From Pseudo-nitzschia pungens (lineage: Eukaryota; Bacillariophyta; Bacillariophyceae; Bacillariales; Bacillariaceae): a DNA stretch of 64,000 nucleotides. The DNA lies in NCBI GenBank assembly GCA_037355855.1, contig CM074766.1, forward strand, positions 2,790,001 through 2,854,000, given 5' to 3'. Below, in pieces: positions 10,937-20,793 of this stretch. The position numbers were made by a program, and so were the translations under genes. A model generated the notes under the pieces. That model did not search any database, was not told where the DNA came from, and saw nothing but the letters and a program-made list of their open reading frames with translations. Position 1 is the first letter of the stretch; every line of letters begins with the position of its first letter.

Positions 10937-11583
10937 GATTAACAGTCGCAAGCTTATTGTAAGCTTGCAAAGCTGGAGATCTACAAGCAACGATAACAAG
11001 AAAACAACGACGACGACGACGAAAGACGAAACGACACTGTTTACAGTTTTAATTTTATACTGGAACAACAAGCTCCCTGTTGCGAGGCCGTTCCAGGTAT
11101 TATTAATCTCCTTTTTATTGCGGATAAAACGGTACAAACGGCGTCTCCAAACTCCAAGAACTGACGGAGAAAGAATTTTTTGAAATTCTTACTGCTGCTG
11201 CACCCATTTCTTTCGTCCCAACACGACGTGCCCCTGTTATTGTTATTGCTGATACGGAGCTTTTGGAACCACAAAACGGTGTTTCAGAATTACAACGGTG
11301 TTCCCCAGCTACAACGTCTACAACGGTGTTTCGAACGCCAACGGTGTTTCGAACGACAACGGTGTTTCGAACGACAACAACGACGAACGACAACAATACA
11401 ACAACACACAGCAATACATAACCTCCGAATACAGCTGTATCCACGACTGTATCCCCAGGCACATTTATCACTGTTCCCCTGCTTAGATACAAGATACAAC
11501 ACATCTTCCCTTGTATCTTATTTTATCTCTCGGATCCCCGCTCGCTCGACCCTCTCTTTTATTTCGGATCTCCGCACTCGTCT
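10937..11583 (+). promoter_or_regulatory. copia leader with an LTR-proximal hairpin
   Basis: 647 bp untranslated leader. Eleven bases after the LTR is a perfect 9 bp inverted repeat, gcaagctta-ttg-taagcttgc (10948-10968). No TGG primer-binding site follows the LTR. Between about 11280 and 11390 the words acggtgtttcgaacg and caacaacgacgaac repeat several times. Overlapping open frames here are low complexity and not considered genes. Confidence 0.55.
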
Positions 11584-14500
11584 ATGCCATACCGAACCCG
11601 ACAACGAGCTCCTTTCCCTGCCACCAACGAAGACACCTACCGTACCTTCCAATCTATTCAAACTGCAGCTCGCACCCGATTCAACACGAACACGATGTCC
11701 GACGATCATGCAAGCACGAACACCACCGAGGCGAATGACGCATCCACAGATGACGGTGATTCCTTCTTCCCTTCGTTTGATTCCCATGTTGCACATATCC
11801 TTCGCAACTTCCTTAACATTCACACAGAGGATGGGGATATCATCTGTGATGCACTCCGCTATGTTGGCTACACCACCTGGGGTGAATTTCGGTTCTTATC
11901 CCATGACCTCATCTCCTGTCTCCAATATGAAGACCACGGCCGTCTCGTACCCATTTCCCCTGGTCATACCCTACGGCTTCGCCCCATTGCTGCATACATG
12001 AACCACATTAAAACCACTGTCGGCTTACGAGAATCACTGGACTTCGCCAACTATAACTCCAATGATTTCCTTGAATTCCGAGCTACTTACCACGCCCCAT
12101 CACTTTCACCACCTGCTCCACCTCATCAGATGCCCCCACCCCACGAACGCACACAGCCCACCTCCTCTTCCCGCTTTGTCAAAACCGATGAACAACTCAA
12201 ATACGAGAACTGGATCAAACGATCCCATGATGTCACTGTTTTTGATGTTCTCAAGAATGACACTCGGTTTGAAACCTGGCTCACGGGATTTCGTGCTCAA
12301 CTTGCTGCATATGATTTTGATGTTGATCAATTCCTTGACCCTGACTGGAATACCTCCAATCTTGACGGCTACCATCACAAACTCTTTCAGAAACAATGCA
12401 CCTTTTTCTGGGTTCTTGTCCTCCGTGTCCTCAAATCTGATCTCTCCCTCTCCTGTGTACAAACACACACACCCACCATGGACGGGCGAGCTGCCTATTT
12501 TGAGTACATCAAACTCCGTGCATCGACCTTCACTCAAGAGTTTGACATTGCCAAACAGACCCAAACCCTTCAATCCCTCAACCTTGCCTCCTGGAAGGAA
12601 TCCACTGTCAAATTTCTTACACACTGGTTTGATCAATATGACCTCTTATGCAAGATGACAGCCCCCAAGTCCCCCATGCAATATCACATGCTTCGGACCC
12701 TCCTTCTCAATGCCTGTGCATATGACGCTCATCTCAGTGACCAGTTTTCCAAAGTGCCTCTTCCTTCAACAAGTGACCTTTCCCAAGGCAATGACACTGT
12801 CCACATCCTTAAACTCAAAACAACTCTATTGGCTGAAGCCACAAGACTGGACTCTCGTGCAACACTCACTCTGCCCACTTCTCGGAGCACCATTCGCGCC
12901 AACCTCCACGAAGCCTTTTCTTTCCTTGACGCCTCTGAGTTGACTGACGACTTCATGGATGATGTCCAAACCTATGCTGCTTTCCGTGCCTCTCAGCCAC
13001 GTAACCCTGACCCCAGCACACGCCTTCCTGAATCTTTCTGGAAAAGTCTCACACCTGAGGGCATGACCCTTTGGAGAAAAATGAATCCTGTGGATAAACG
13101 CAAATTCATTGCTGTTCTCAATCCCACAAAATTTCCTGACCTTCATTCCTTTTCCAACCCAACTCCTAAACCTGTTGGCCGCAAAGCATATGCCACTGAC
13201 CTTCTCCCTGGCCCCTACACTACACCTGCATCCCTACCGGCTTCTACCACCATTTATGACCCTTCAGATTTTGATGATATTGCCAATGATACCTCCGATG
13301 CTTTGGTCACACAATGGATTGCTCGCCAACACGGCTCCACTCCTACCGGCTCCTTCCAAGAACTTTCCAAACGCCAAGCCACCACCAATCCCTCACGGCA
13401 ATCTCAACCCAGCAAGCCCTCCGGACGCACCCCACTCCCACTTGCATCTTCCATGTCCCCTGGGCATCCCGCACGCCTTCTTGCTGACAACAAACCCAAA
13501 CTACCCACTCAACTTGTTGCTCGCATGGCTGATGGTTCCAGTTCTGTTGTTGCTCGGTTCGATGACCCCATTGCTTGTCAGTCCGTCACCCATCTCCTCC
13601 AACAACATACCAGCCCCCACAACTGGTCAGCCTGTCAACACCACACTTATTGCTGCAGCCAGGGTCGTTTCTCCACTCCCAATCTTGCCATGATCGATCG
13701 TGGTGCCAATGGCTGTATCATTGGGCGCGATGCTACCCTTATTTCTGTCGATGTCCCAAAACGGTTTGTGCATGTCACTGGCATCAACAATCATCAGATG
13801 CAGAACATTCCAATTGCTACTGCTGGTGCTTATTGCCACTCCAACCGTGGTCCTGTCATTCTGATTTTTCATGAATGTGCCTACACTGGGAAACACGACT
13901 CTATCATCTCCTCTGCTCAATTGGAAGCCCACCACCTCACCGTTGATGACAAATCCCTCAAATCTGGTGGCAAACAAATCATCTCCACTCCTGATGGCTT
14001 TGTCTTTCCCCTCTCCATTCAACATGGGCTCCCATATCTGCGCATGCGTAAATTCACACCAGCCGAATATGATTCCCTGCCCCATGTGATCATGACCTCT
14101 GACCAATTCTGGGATCCCACCCTCCTTGATCAAGACTACCATGCCAGTGATCCCTCATTTGTGGCATTATACCCTGACACTCTCACCGACCTTCCTCACC
14201 CTGACATCGATCTACAGGGCAATCCTCGCAATCTCAACCCCAGGCACCCTGATTCCTCCACACAGTTTCACACCACCCTCCTAAATCCTGGTTCCTGTGT
14301 CCACTTCCACGAGTTTGTCACCGTCCCTAGCATTGACAATCCTGGCCCTTCTGTCTCTGCCTCTGCCTCTGCCGCTGGTTCGTTTTGGCTTCACGATGCT
14401 GACTACTTCCACAGTGAACTACTTGCTCGCTGTGCATTCACTGCTCTCCAATCCCATCTCGAGCCTTCTGCCGATGACGTCTCTTACTCTGATGACACCC

Positions 14501-17500
14501 TCCATGCCACCAATCGGCCACGCACGTCTGTTGCCACCTCTCATGACTTTGCAGCCCTGAAACCTTTCTTTGCTTGGATTCCCATTGACAGAATCCTTGC
14601 CACGTTCCAGAATTCCACTCAGTATGGTTCCATGCCAACCAGCCCTGATGGCAACCTCTTCAAGCGATACAAGGCTCCCCAGCCTGCAATGAATGTGCGC
14701 CCATTCCATGATGATGTCCTCTCCGACGCTATCTATTGTGACACCCCCTCCATCGATGGCGGTTCCAAAATGGCTCAACTCTTCTTTGGTCGACTCTCCC
14801 ACATCATCCATGTCGAACCCATGAAGACCACTGGTGATTTTCTCTCCTGCTTCCAAAATTTCGTTCGCACCTGGGGCCGTCCACTTCGCCTGCTGTGTGA
14901 CTCTGGCAAATATCAGGCCAGCAACCGTGTCCTTGATTACCTTCGCCTTCTTTGGATTCGGCTTTGGCAATCTGAACCTTACTATCAACATCAAAACAAG
15001 TTTGAGCGACGTTATCAGACCTTTCTCCGCGCTGTCAATCGTGTCATGGACCGGACTGGCACCCCCCCTCACCTATGGTTTCACTGCATGCAATATCTTG
15101 CTGGCTTACTCAACCATATCTCTGACCCCACTCTCCATGATCGTCAACCCATCTTTGTTGCCACTGGCACCCTTGGTGACATCTCTGCCTATACCGCCTT
15201 CTTCTGGTTCGAGCCTGTCTACTTCAAAGTGGATGACTCTCCCTTTGGATCCCCCACTGAACGCTTTGGGCACTTTGTTGGCCTCGCTGATCACGTCGGC
15301 CATGCCATGACATTCAACATTTGGGTTCCCGCCACCAACAAGATTGTCCCACGAAGCAATGTCCGTACAGCTTTGGATGCATCCAACCGCAATCAACGTG
15401 CTGGCACTTTCACTGATGATGCCTTCATCGCCTGGCGTCAACACCTCAATTCCTCTGACATCCCCATTGCCTCTGGTGCCACTCCCTCTCGCCTCACATC
15501 TGTTCCTCTTCCCGCCTCCCCTGCTTCCACACCTGCCTATCGTGCCTCTGACACCTATACCCAGATTGATGGAAAATGGCAACTTGTTCCACTCAAGCAC
15601 AACTATGGGGAGATGGATGATGTACCTTTTCGTCAGGTTGTTTACTCCAAAGACAAGACAGGTACTCCACAGCTTGAATCTGATTTCGGTGATCCTGAAC
15701 TTGCTTATCTAGACACAAGCGTTTCTCCGGATGATCCAAGCCTTGATTATATTCCTGACACCGGTCCATCAAAGGTAGTTCTACTTGACCATGATGGCAA
15801 CCCTGTATGCAACCAACATGGGGAGCTACAAACAATTGATGCCATTCCTCCCGATGATCTCATCGGACGCTCGTTCCTCATCTCCAACCCAGATGGTACC
15901 AGAACACGAACCACTGTTGTCAGCATTCTTGACAAGCTCCAAACGAATCCTGACCTCATCAAGTTCAAATGCAACCATGACAATGACACTGTTGATGACG
16001 TCATTGCATACAATGACATCATGAATCACATCCATCGTGACGAAACTCAAGAAGATGGCCCATTGTGGGCATTCAGACGCATTCTTGGACACCAAGGTCC
16101 ATTGACTCATCGCCATCCAGACTACAAGGGAAGCCTTTACAATCTATGGGTGGAATGGGAAAACATGGAACGTACTTTTGAACCACTCAACATAATGGCA
16201 GCTGATGACCCTGTCACTGTGGCACAATATGCCAAGGAACACAACCTCTTACAAACCAGAGGCTGGAAAAGACTTCGGCGCATTGTCAAACTGGCCAAAC
16301 GTACCAAACAGTTGGAGCGCCTCACCAAACAAGCCAAACTCAAATCCTTCAACACCAGTCCCAAATACCAATATGGCTTCCAAGTTCCCAACAATCATGA
16401 AGAAGCTGTACAACTGGACACCAAGAATGGCAACACCAAATGGCAAGATGCCATCAAGCTTGAAATGCAACAACTTCACGACTACGAGACCTTTATTGAC
16501 AACGGACCTTTTGCAGCATCCAACATTCCTTCTGGGTATCAACAAATCAAGGTCCACATGATCTTTGCCGTCAAACATGATGGACGTCATAAGGCAAGAC
16601 TTGTAGCAAATGGCAATCTCACAGATGTGCCACTTGACAGCGTGTATGCTGGAGTGGTGTCACTACGAGGCCTCCGCATGTGCCTGTTTGCAGCTGAACT
16701 CAACTCCCTTGACGCATGGGGCACAGACATTGGTAATGCCTACTTAGAAGCCCTCACTTCTGAAAAGGTCTGCATCAAAGCAGGTCCAGAGTTTGGTCCT
16801 CTCAAAGGCCACATGCTGCTTATCCACAAAGCCCTTTATGGTCTACGCTCATCTGGGAAATGCTTTGGTGACCTTCTCGCTGCATGTCTCATTGAACAAG
16901 GTTTTGAACGGTCCAAGAATGAAGCTGAAATCTTCATGCGTCCTGGCGTTAACAAACATGGGGAGCCTGTTTATGAATATGTTGCAACCTATGTTGATGA
17001 CCTTTGTGTGTGCATGTCAGACCCAAATCAATTTCTTGAAGTCCTCCAAGCTGAACCCTACAACTTCAAACTCAAAGGTTCAGGACCTATGCAATTTCAC
17101 CTTGGATGTGGTTTCACAAAGGACAAACATGGGATTCTTTGCATGGATCCATCCAAATTCATCTCCAAACTTGAAACCTCCTATCAACAGATGTTTGGCT
17201 GCGCACCTAAAACAAGAGCACAGTCTCCACTTGAAGAAAATGACCATCCTGAACTTGACACATCTGACTTCCTTGATGAAGAAGACACCAAGAAGTACCA
17301 GAGCATGATTGGATCCCTCCAATGGCTTGTCACGATTGGGCGCTTTGATATTCAAACAGCTGTGATGACAATGTCCAGTTTTAGAGCTCAACCAAGACAA
17401 GGTCACTTGGAGCGTGCAAAACGCATATACGGTTATGTAACAAAGTTCAAAGGATTCAAAATTCGCTTTCGCACCCAAGCTCCAGAACTCCCAGTTTCTG

Positions 17501-18096
17501 CCCCTGACAACAAGTCTCACGATTGGTCACTCAGTGTATATGGTGAATGCAAGGAAGAACTGCCAACTGATGCACCAACACCACTTGGCAAACCTGTTGT
17601 CCTCAACCATTTCTATGATGCAAATCTCATGCATGATATCCTCTCTGGAAAAGCTGTCACTGGCATTCTGCATTTTGCAAACAAAACACCAATCATGTGG
17701 TTCTCCAAGAAACAATCCACTGTGGAGACTGCAACATTTGGTGCTGAATTTGTTGCAGCACGGACATGCATTGAACAGATTGTAGATTTGCGCCAATCAT
17801 TCCGATACATGGGTATCCCTGTAAAAGATACCTCATTTGGATGGGGAGACAATGAAAAGCAAGTACTCAGTGCTTCATTTCCTTATGCAAGACTCCATAA
17901 ACGGCACAATATCCTCACATATCACTATGTTCGGGGCATGATTGCACGAGGCTTCATCAGCCTGCAACACATTTGTGGTAAGGACAACTGTGCTGACATC
18001 CTCACCAAACATTGGAGTCACAATTCTGTCTATTCCATGATTAAACCCATCTTCAACTATGAAGGCAACACAGGTGATCTCTTTATTGAAGACTAA
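11584..18096 (+). CDS. copia gag-pol polyprotein (gag, protease, integrase, RT, RNase H), 2170 aa
   Basis: One intact frame. The first ATG is at 11584; a second in-frame ATG at 11695 is an alternative start. Gag-like sequence occupies about residues 1-600. The protease has MIDRGANG near residue 705 (D-R-G rather than the usual D-S/T-G). The integrase catalytic triad is D in YCDTPS (about 1053), D in LCDSGK (about 1106) and E in NKFERRYQ (about 1141). A chromodomain-like segment (WAFRRILGH ... LWVEWEN ... DDPVTVAQYAKEH, about 1494-1560) precedes the RT. The RT has TDIGNAYLEA and YVDD (about 1803-1806). RNase H ends with CADILTKHW (about 2140). It is long for the family, mainly because of the gag and the integrase-RT spacer. 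The usual gag-pre-integrase HHCC finger is not obvious. Confidence 0.95.
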   Translation: MPYRTRQRAPFPATNEDTYRTFQSIQTAARTRFNTNTMSDDHASTNTTEANDASTDDGDSFFPSFDSHVAHILRNFLNIHTEDGDIICDALRYVGYTTWGEFRFLSHDLISCLQYEDHGRLVPISPGHTLRLRPIAAYMNHIKTTVGLRESLDFANYNSNDFLEFRATYHAPSLSPPAPPHQMPPPHERTQPTSSSRFVKTDEQLKYENWIKRSHDVTVFDVLKNDTRFETWLTGFRAQLAAYDFDVDQFLDPDWNTSNLDGYHHKLFQKQCTFFWVLVLRVLKSDLSLSCVQTHTPTMDGRAAYFEYIKLRASTFTQEFDIAKQTQTLQSLNLASWKESTVKFLTHWFDQYDLLCKMTAPKSPMQYHMLRTLLLNACAYDAHLSDQFSKVPLPSTSDLSQGNDTVHILKLKTTLLAEATRLDSRATLTLPTSRSTIRANLHEAFSFLDASELTDDFMDDVQTYAAFRASQPRNPDPSTRLPESFWKSLTPEGMTLWRKMNPVDKRKFIAVLNPTKFPDLHSFSNPTPKPVGRKAYATDLLPGPYTTPASLPASTTIYDPSDFDDIANDTSDALVTQWIARQHGSTPTGSFQELSKRQATTNPSRQSQPSKPSGRTPLPLASSMSPGHPARLLADNKPKLPTQLVARMADGSSSVVARFDDPIACQSVTHLLQQHTSPHNWSACQHHTYCCSQGRFSTPNLAMIDRGANGCIIGRDATLISVDVPKRFVHVTGINNHQMQNIPIATAGAYCHSNRGPVILIFHECAYTGKHDSIISSAQLEAHHLTVDDKSLKSGGKQIISTPDGFVFPLSIQHGLPYLRMRKFTPAEYDSLPHVIMTSDQFWDPTLLDQDYHASDPSFVALYPDTLTDLPHPDIDLQGNPRNLNPRHPDSSTQFHTTLLNPGSCVHFHEFVTVPSIDNPGPSVSASASAAGSFWLHDADYFHSELLARCAFTALQSHLEPSADDVSYSDDTLHATNRPRTSVATSHDFAALKPFFAWIPIDRILATFQNSTQYGSMPTSPDGNLFKRYKAPQPAMNVRPFHDDVLSDAIYCDTPSIDGGSKMAQLFFGRLSHIIHVEPMKTTGDFLSCFQNFVRTWGRPLRLLCDSGKYQASNRVLDYLRLLWIRLWQSEPYYQHQNKFERRYQTFLRAVNRVMDRTGTPPHLWFHCMQYLAGLLNHISDPTLHDRQPIFVATGTLGDISAYTAFFWFEPVYFKVDDSPFGSPTERFGHFVGLADHVGHAMTFNIWVPATNKIVPRSNVRTALDASNRNQRAGTFTDDAFIAWRQHLNSSDIPIASGATPSRLTSVPLPASPASTPAYRASDTYTQIDGKWQLVPLKHNYGEMDDVPFRQVVYSKDKTGTPQLESDFGDPELAYLDTSVSPDDPSLDYIPDTGPSKVVLLDHDGNPVCNQHGELQTIDAIPPDDLIGRSFLISNPDGTRTRTTVVSILDKLQTNPDLIKFKCNHDNDTVDDVIAYNDIMNHIHRDETQEDGPLWAFRRILGHQGPLTHRHPDYKGSLYNLWVEWENMERTFEPLNIMAADDPVTVAQYAKEHNLLQTRGWKRLRRIVKLAKRTKQLERLTKQAKLKSFNTSPKYQYGFQVPNNHEEAVQLDTKNGNTKWQDAIKLEMQQLHDYETFIDNGPFAASNIPSGYQQIKVHMIFAVKHDGRHKARLVANGNLTDVPLDSVYAGVVSLRGLRMCLFAAELNSLDAWGTDIGNAYLEALTSEKVCIKAGPEFGPLKGHMLLIHKALYGLRSSGKCFGDLLAACLIEQGFERSKNEAEIFMRPGVNKHGEPVYEYVATYVDDLCVCMSDPNQFLEVLQAEPYNFKLKGSGPMQFHLGCGFTKDKHGILCMDPSKFISKLETSYQQMFGCAPKTRAQSPLEENDHPELDTSDFLDEEDTKKYQSMIGSLQWLVTIGRFDIQTAVMTMSSFRAQPRQGHLERAKRIYGYVTKFKGFKIRFRTQAPELPVSAPDNKSHDWSLSVYGECKEELPTDAPTPLGKPVVLNHFYDANLMHDILSGKAVTGILHFANKTPIMWFSKKQSTVETATFGAEFVAARTCIEQIVDLRQSFRYMGIPVKDTSFGWGDNEKQVLSASFPYARLHKRHNILTYHYVRGMIARGFISLQHICGKDNCADILTKHWSHNSVYSMIKPIFNYEGNTGDLFIED

Positions 18097-18132
18097 GACA
18101 TTACACCATGTTGGTAGCTTGAACATGGCAAA

Positions 18133-18153
18133 AATCAAGGAACAGATGGGGAG
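18133..18153 (+). promoter_or_regulatory. copia polypurine tract
   Basis: Purine-rich sequence ending aaggaacagatggggag, directly abutting the 3' LTR TGTTAAA. Related junctions (gatggggcg followed by tattaaattg) recur at 20480-20495 and 20785-20800. Confidence 0.75.
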
Positions 18154-18630
18154 TGTTAAATTGTAACCAAAATCGGTTTCGTTTGACAAACCCTTAACCC
18201 TACATACATTACATATGAACGCTCAAACACTGCGCGAAAAGAAAACAAAATAATTTTCTACTGGGTTTACAGTACAAGAAAACAAGCAGCAGCAGCAACC
18301 ACTCAGTAGAATTAACAAGACAGCAACGTCGAATTCCCGACAAGGTTGTTGTCCTCACATCTTTAGTTTAACTCTGATTTGAATACCTTCATACTTACAT
18401 CCTGCTCCTTGAGCAGCTCCCTGTAGAACTACAAGCCTAAGATCTAACTGACTGAGCCCACAGGTAGTTAGAATAGATCTGGTTGATCCACCATCGATCG
18501 GCCGTAGTGGTAAATCCGAGACTATCGATAGAACAGACCGGCACCTCAACCGGTTTGCTTGCTCTTGCTGTATCTCCAAGCTTGCCTTAGGACCTATCAG
18601 CTTAAACCCAGTTTCAGCTACATTTTAACA
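18154..18630 (+). repeat. copia 3' LTR
   Basis: 477 bp, TGTTAAATTG...ATTTTAACA, with one visible difference from the 5' LTR (C at 18180). It is followed by the GTTTC target duplication (18631-18635). Confidence 0.95.
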
Positions 18631-18635
18631 GTTTC

Positions 18636-18648
18636 CAGAGATACGACA
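18636..18648 (+). repeat. gypsy 3' LTR, last 13 bp
   Basis: cagagatacgaca matches the end of the gypsy 5' LTR (5120-5132) and completes the 352 bp. It is followed by the CCGGT target duplication (18649-18653). Confidence 0.92.
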
Positions 18649-18653
18649 CCGGT

Positions 18654-19640
18654 CGCAATTGAGGTTGCGAATCGCGAAGGGGCTACGGATGGAGCTACAT
18701 CAATTTGACCGGGAAATAAATTGCGACCCCCCCAAATAAATTCTTGAGAGCGGTCGCGAAACAGTTTTCGGACGAACCCCACCTCTCCCAAAGCTTCCGG
18801 CCACAGCCTTGGTACCCCTCTTGGCACGGCTCCCGCTAATTCCGGCACTCGCACCCACCTCGGCACCTCCCCTGCTACTTACTGCATCTGAACCCCGATC
18901 TGTTTTGTCCTCTCTGGTGCTCCCTCTTGGTGTGGCTGCTGAAATGCCCTCTGCAGTGCATACCATTACCCTCCGCCACTGTGACGCCATCATCACGCTG
19001 TTGTACCAATTTTTTGATACCCCTTGCTGCGTTTCACCTTCGTTCTTCCCCTTTCAGTTATCTGGGGCGACATCATGAGATAACTTTGCCGAAGAACTGC
19101 TGGAAACATTTATTGTTTGTTCTTGCTTGTTAACTTGAGGCGTATATCGACCCATGCCATCGAGGACGCTCCATATGATTGCTCCGACGATTGATTGCTC
19201 TGACTATTCCATGCGATCGATGATCCATGCGAACTATTGTTGCTCTAAAGCAACCGTACCCATCGCCACGATAGCTACGCTGAATACAATCCAAGCTCAA
19301 TACAATCGACAGATCAATTGAAACGATAAGCGCCACCACATCCCATTCGACACGCTCAATCCCCTGCTCAAGCTCCATACGATTGACGATCCAGCTCGCT
19401 ACGATTGACGATCCATCCTGTCCCGCTCTGATTGTTTGCTTTACTGCTCTTCCCCATTCAGTTATCTGGGGCGATTCAAGAAGATAACCTCGCCGAAGAA
19501 CAACAGCAACATTGATTTCATGACAGAGCAACTTTGTACCAAAACACCCATTACCCTCAATAACAAGTGTGCATCTATTCCCTGACAGCACCAATGTCCA
19601 CAGCCAATGCATCAATTAAACACCTACATACACACAACCA
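18654..19640. other. intergenic with duplicated hairpin-forming segment
   Basis: This is the right flank of the gypsy insertion. Inverted words ggtcgcaatt (18651-18660) and aattgcgacc (18719-18728) could pair. A segment of about 60 bp is present twice, near 19042-19110 and 19450-19515. It contains cagttatctggggcga, then agataac, then tcgccgaagaac or ttgccgaagaac. No convincing gene is seen; open frames lack recognisable motifs. Confidence 0.5.
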
Positions 19641-20380
19641 ACGATCAATACGATTGATTGCAATCTGATACAAGAGCAATACGACCGATTGCCACGATCG
19701 ATTGCTACAATCGACTGCTACGATCGATTGCTACAATACGATCGATTGCAATCCGATACAAGAGCAATAGGACCGATTGCTACAATCGATTGCTACAATA
19801 CGATTGATCGCTAAAATACGATTGATTGCAATCCGATAGACAATCAATACGATCGCTTGATACAATACGACCGTTTGCTACAACACGATCGATTGCTGAT
19901 CCATTGCTCATAGGATCGAAGATCAATACGATCGAAGATCAATACGATCGAAGATCAATACGATCGAAGATCAATACGATCGAAGATCAATACGACCGAA
20001 GATCAATACGATTGAAAACCAATACGATCGAAGACCAATACGATCGAAGCCCATACGATCGATAGATCAATAGATCAATACGATCAACAATTGCTCCTAT
20101 AGCCCAATACAATTGATTGCTACGATGGCCCGATCAGCTCCATATGATTGCAGCTCAACACGATTGTTGATTGGTAGGATAAACGTCCACGACGTTTGCT
20201 CAATGGGAACTCAAGGAACAATATCTACGTTCGATCGCTAGGATCACAGACCAGTACGATCGATTGCTCTAACTACTCAATACGATCAACGATCAATACG
20301 ATGCAGCTCAATGCAATTGACGATCAAGGATTGATACGACCAAAATGCTCTGATCCAAGTCAATGAGTTGATCTATACGA
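19640..20380. repeat. dense CGATCGATTG / CAATACGATC short-repeat field
   Basis: Dozens of imperfect copies of 10-20 bp words such as tacgatcgattgc and caatacgatcgattg fill this stretch. They are more regular towards 19914-20060. The field is rich in GATC and CGATCG palindromes. No coding potential is apparent beyond repeat-derived frames. Confidence 0.75.
19914..20060. repeat. 16 bp tandem repeat gatcgaagatcaatac, about nine copies
   Basis: Five perfect head-to-tail copies are followed by four degenerate ones (gaccgaag.., gattgaaaacc.., gatcgaagacc.., gatcgaagcc..). The array sits inside the wider GATC-rich field. Confidence 0.85.
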
Positions 20381-20399
20381 TTGAACACTCCACCACATG

Positions 20400-20740
20400 C
20401 ACACCAATCCAACCACATGATTGTATGTCACAGGCACCATGTCCATGAAGTCAGAGTAAGCTCCGCTTGCTCCTGCAATCATGGATGGGGCGTATTAAAT
20501 TGTGACCTTGACTCCTTCAAGCACCAAACATGGGGCGCAACTTCAAGCTCCGTGCTATTGCCCATCCTTCATCCAGCATGGGGCGCAACTTCAAGCTCCG
20601 TGCTATTGCCCATCCTTCATCCAGCATGGGGCGCAAGCTCTGCGCTATTGCCCATCTCTTCTCTCAACATGGGGCGCAATCTCTGCGCTATTGCCCATCC
20701 TTTCATTTATTTCATCTCTGTGTGTGTCACAGCTCCAACA
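20400..20740 (+). repeat. left arm of a large inverted repeat, with 48 bp tandem units
   Basis: Contains the junction tggatggggcg|tattaaattg (about 20479-20498), then tandem units with core atggggcgcaact..gctattgcccatcc (two 48 bp copies and two diverged ones, about 20529-20702), then gtgtgtcacagctccaacatg. The same blocks recur in reverse order and orientation at 21281-21760. Confidence 0.75.
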
Positions 20741-20793
20741 TGTCCATGACAAGGAAGGAAGATTCTCTTGCTTCCCTGATCATAGATGGGGCG

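Larger units (their letters stand above)
10460..18630 (+). mobile_element. complete Ty1/copia LTR retrotransposon (diatom CoDi-like)
   Basis: 8,171 bp: 5' LTR 10460-10936, internal region with one long gag-pol frame, polypurine tract, and 3' LTR 18154-18630. LTR ends are TGTTAAA...TTTAACA. The two 477 bp LTRs differ, as far as can be read, at one base (T at 10486, C at 18180). GTTTC target duplications flank it. The integrase lies before the RT, as in copia, and YVDD and ADILTKHW are typical of the group. Intact frame and near-identical LTRs point to a very recent, probably still active, element. The CoDi label is inferred from diatom context and motif style. Confidence 0.95.
4781..18648 (+). 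mobile_element. complete Ty3/gypsy LTR retrotransposon, interrupted by a copia element
   Basis: Without the 8.2 kb copia insertion the element is about 5.7 kb: 5' LTR 4781-5132, internal region 5133-10120, and 3' LTR 10121-10459 continuing at 18636-18648. The LTRs are 352 bp with short inverted ends TGTCGTAT...ATACGACA and appear identical by eye over their whole length. One intact gag-pol frame, a polypurine tract and a perfect CCGGT target duplication are present. The element therefore looks recently inserted and was potentially autonomous before the copia insertion split its 3' LTR. Only the gypsy order (protease, RT, RNase H, integrase) fits the domain order seen. Confidence 0.95.

Noticed and set aside
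11180..12001. Plus-strand frame overlapping the copia leader and gag start
   Set aside because: Out of frame with gag-pol and made largely of leader repeats (QRCFERQ-type). It is a shadow.
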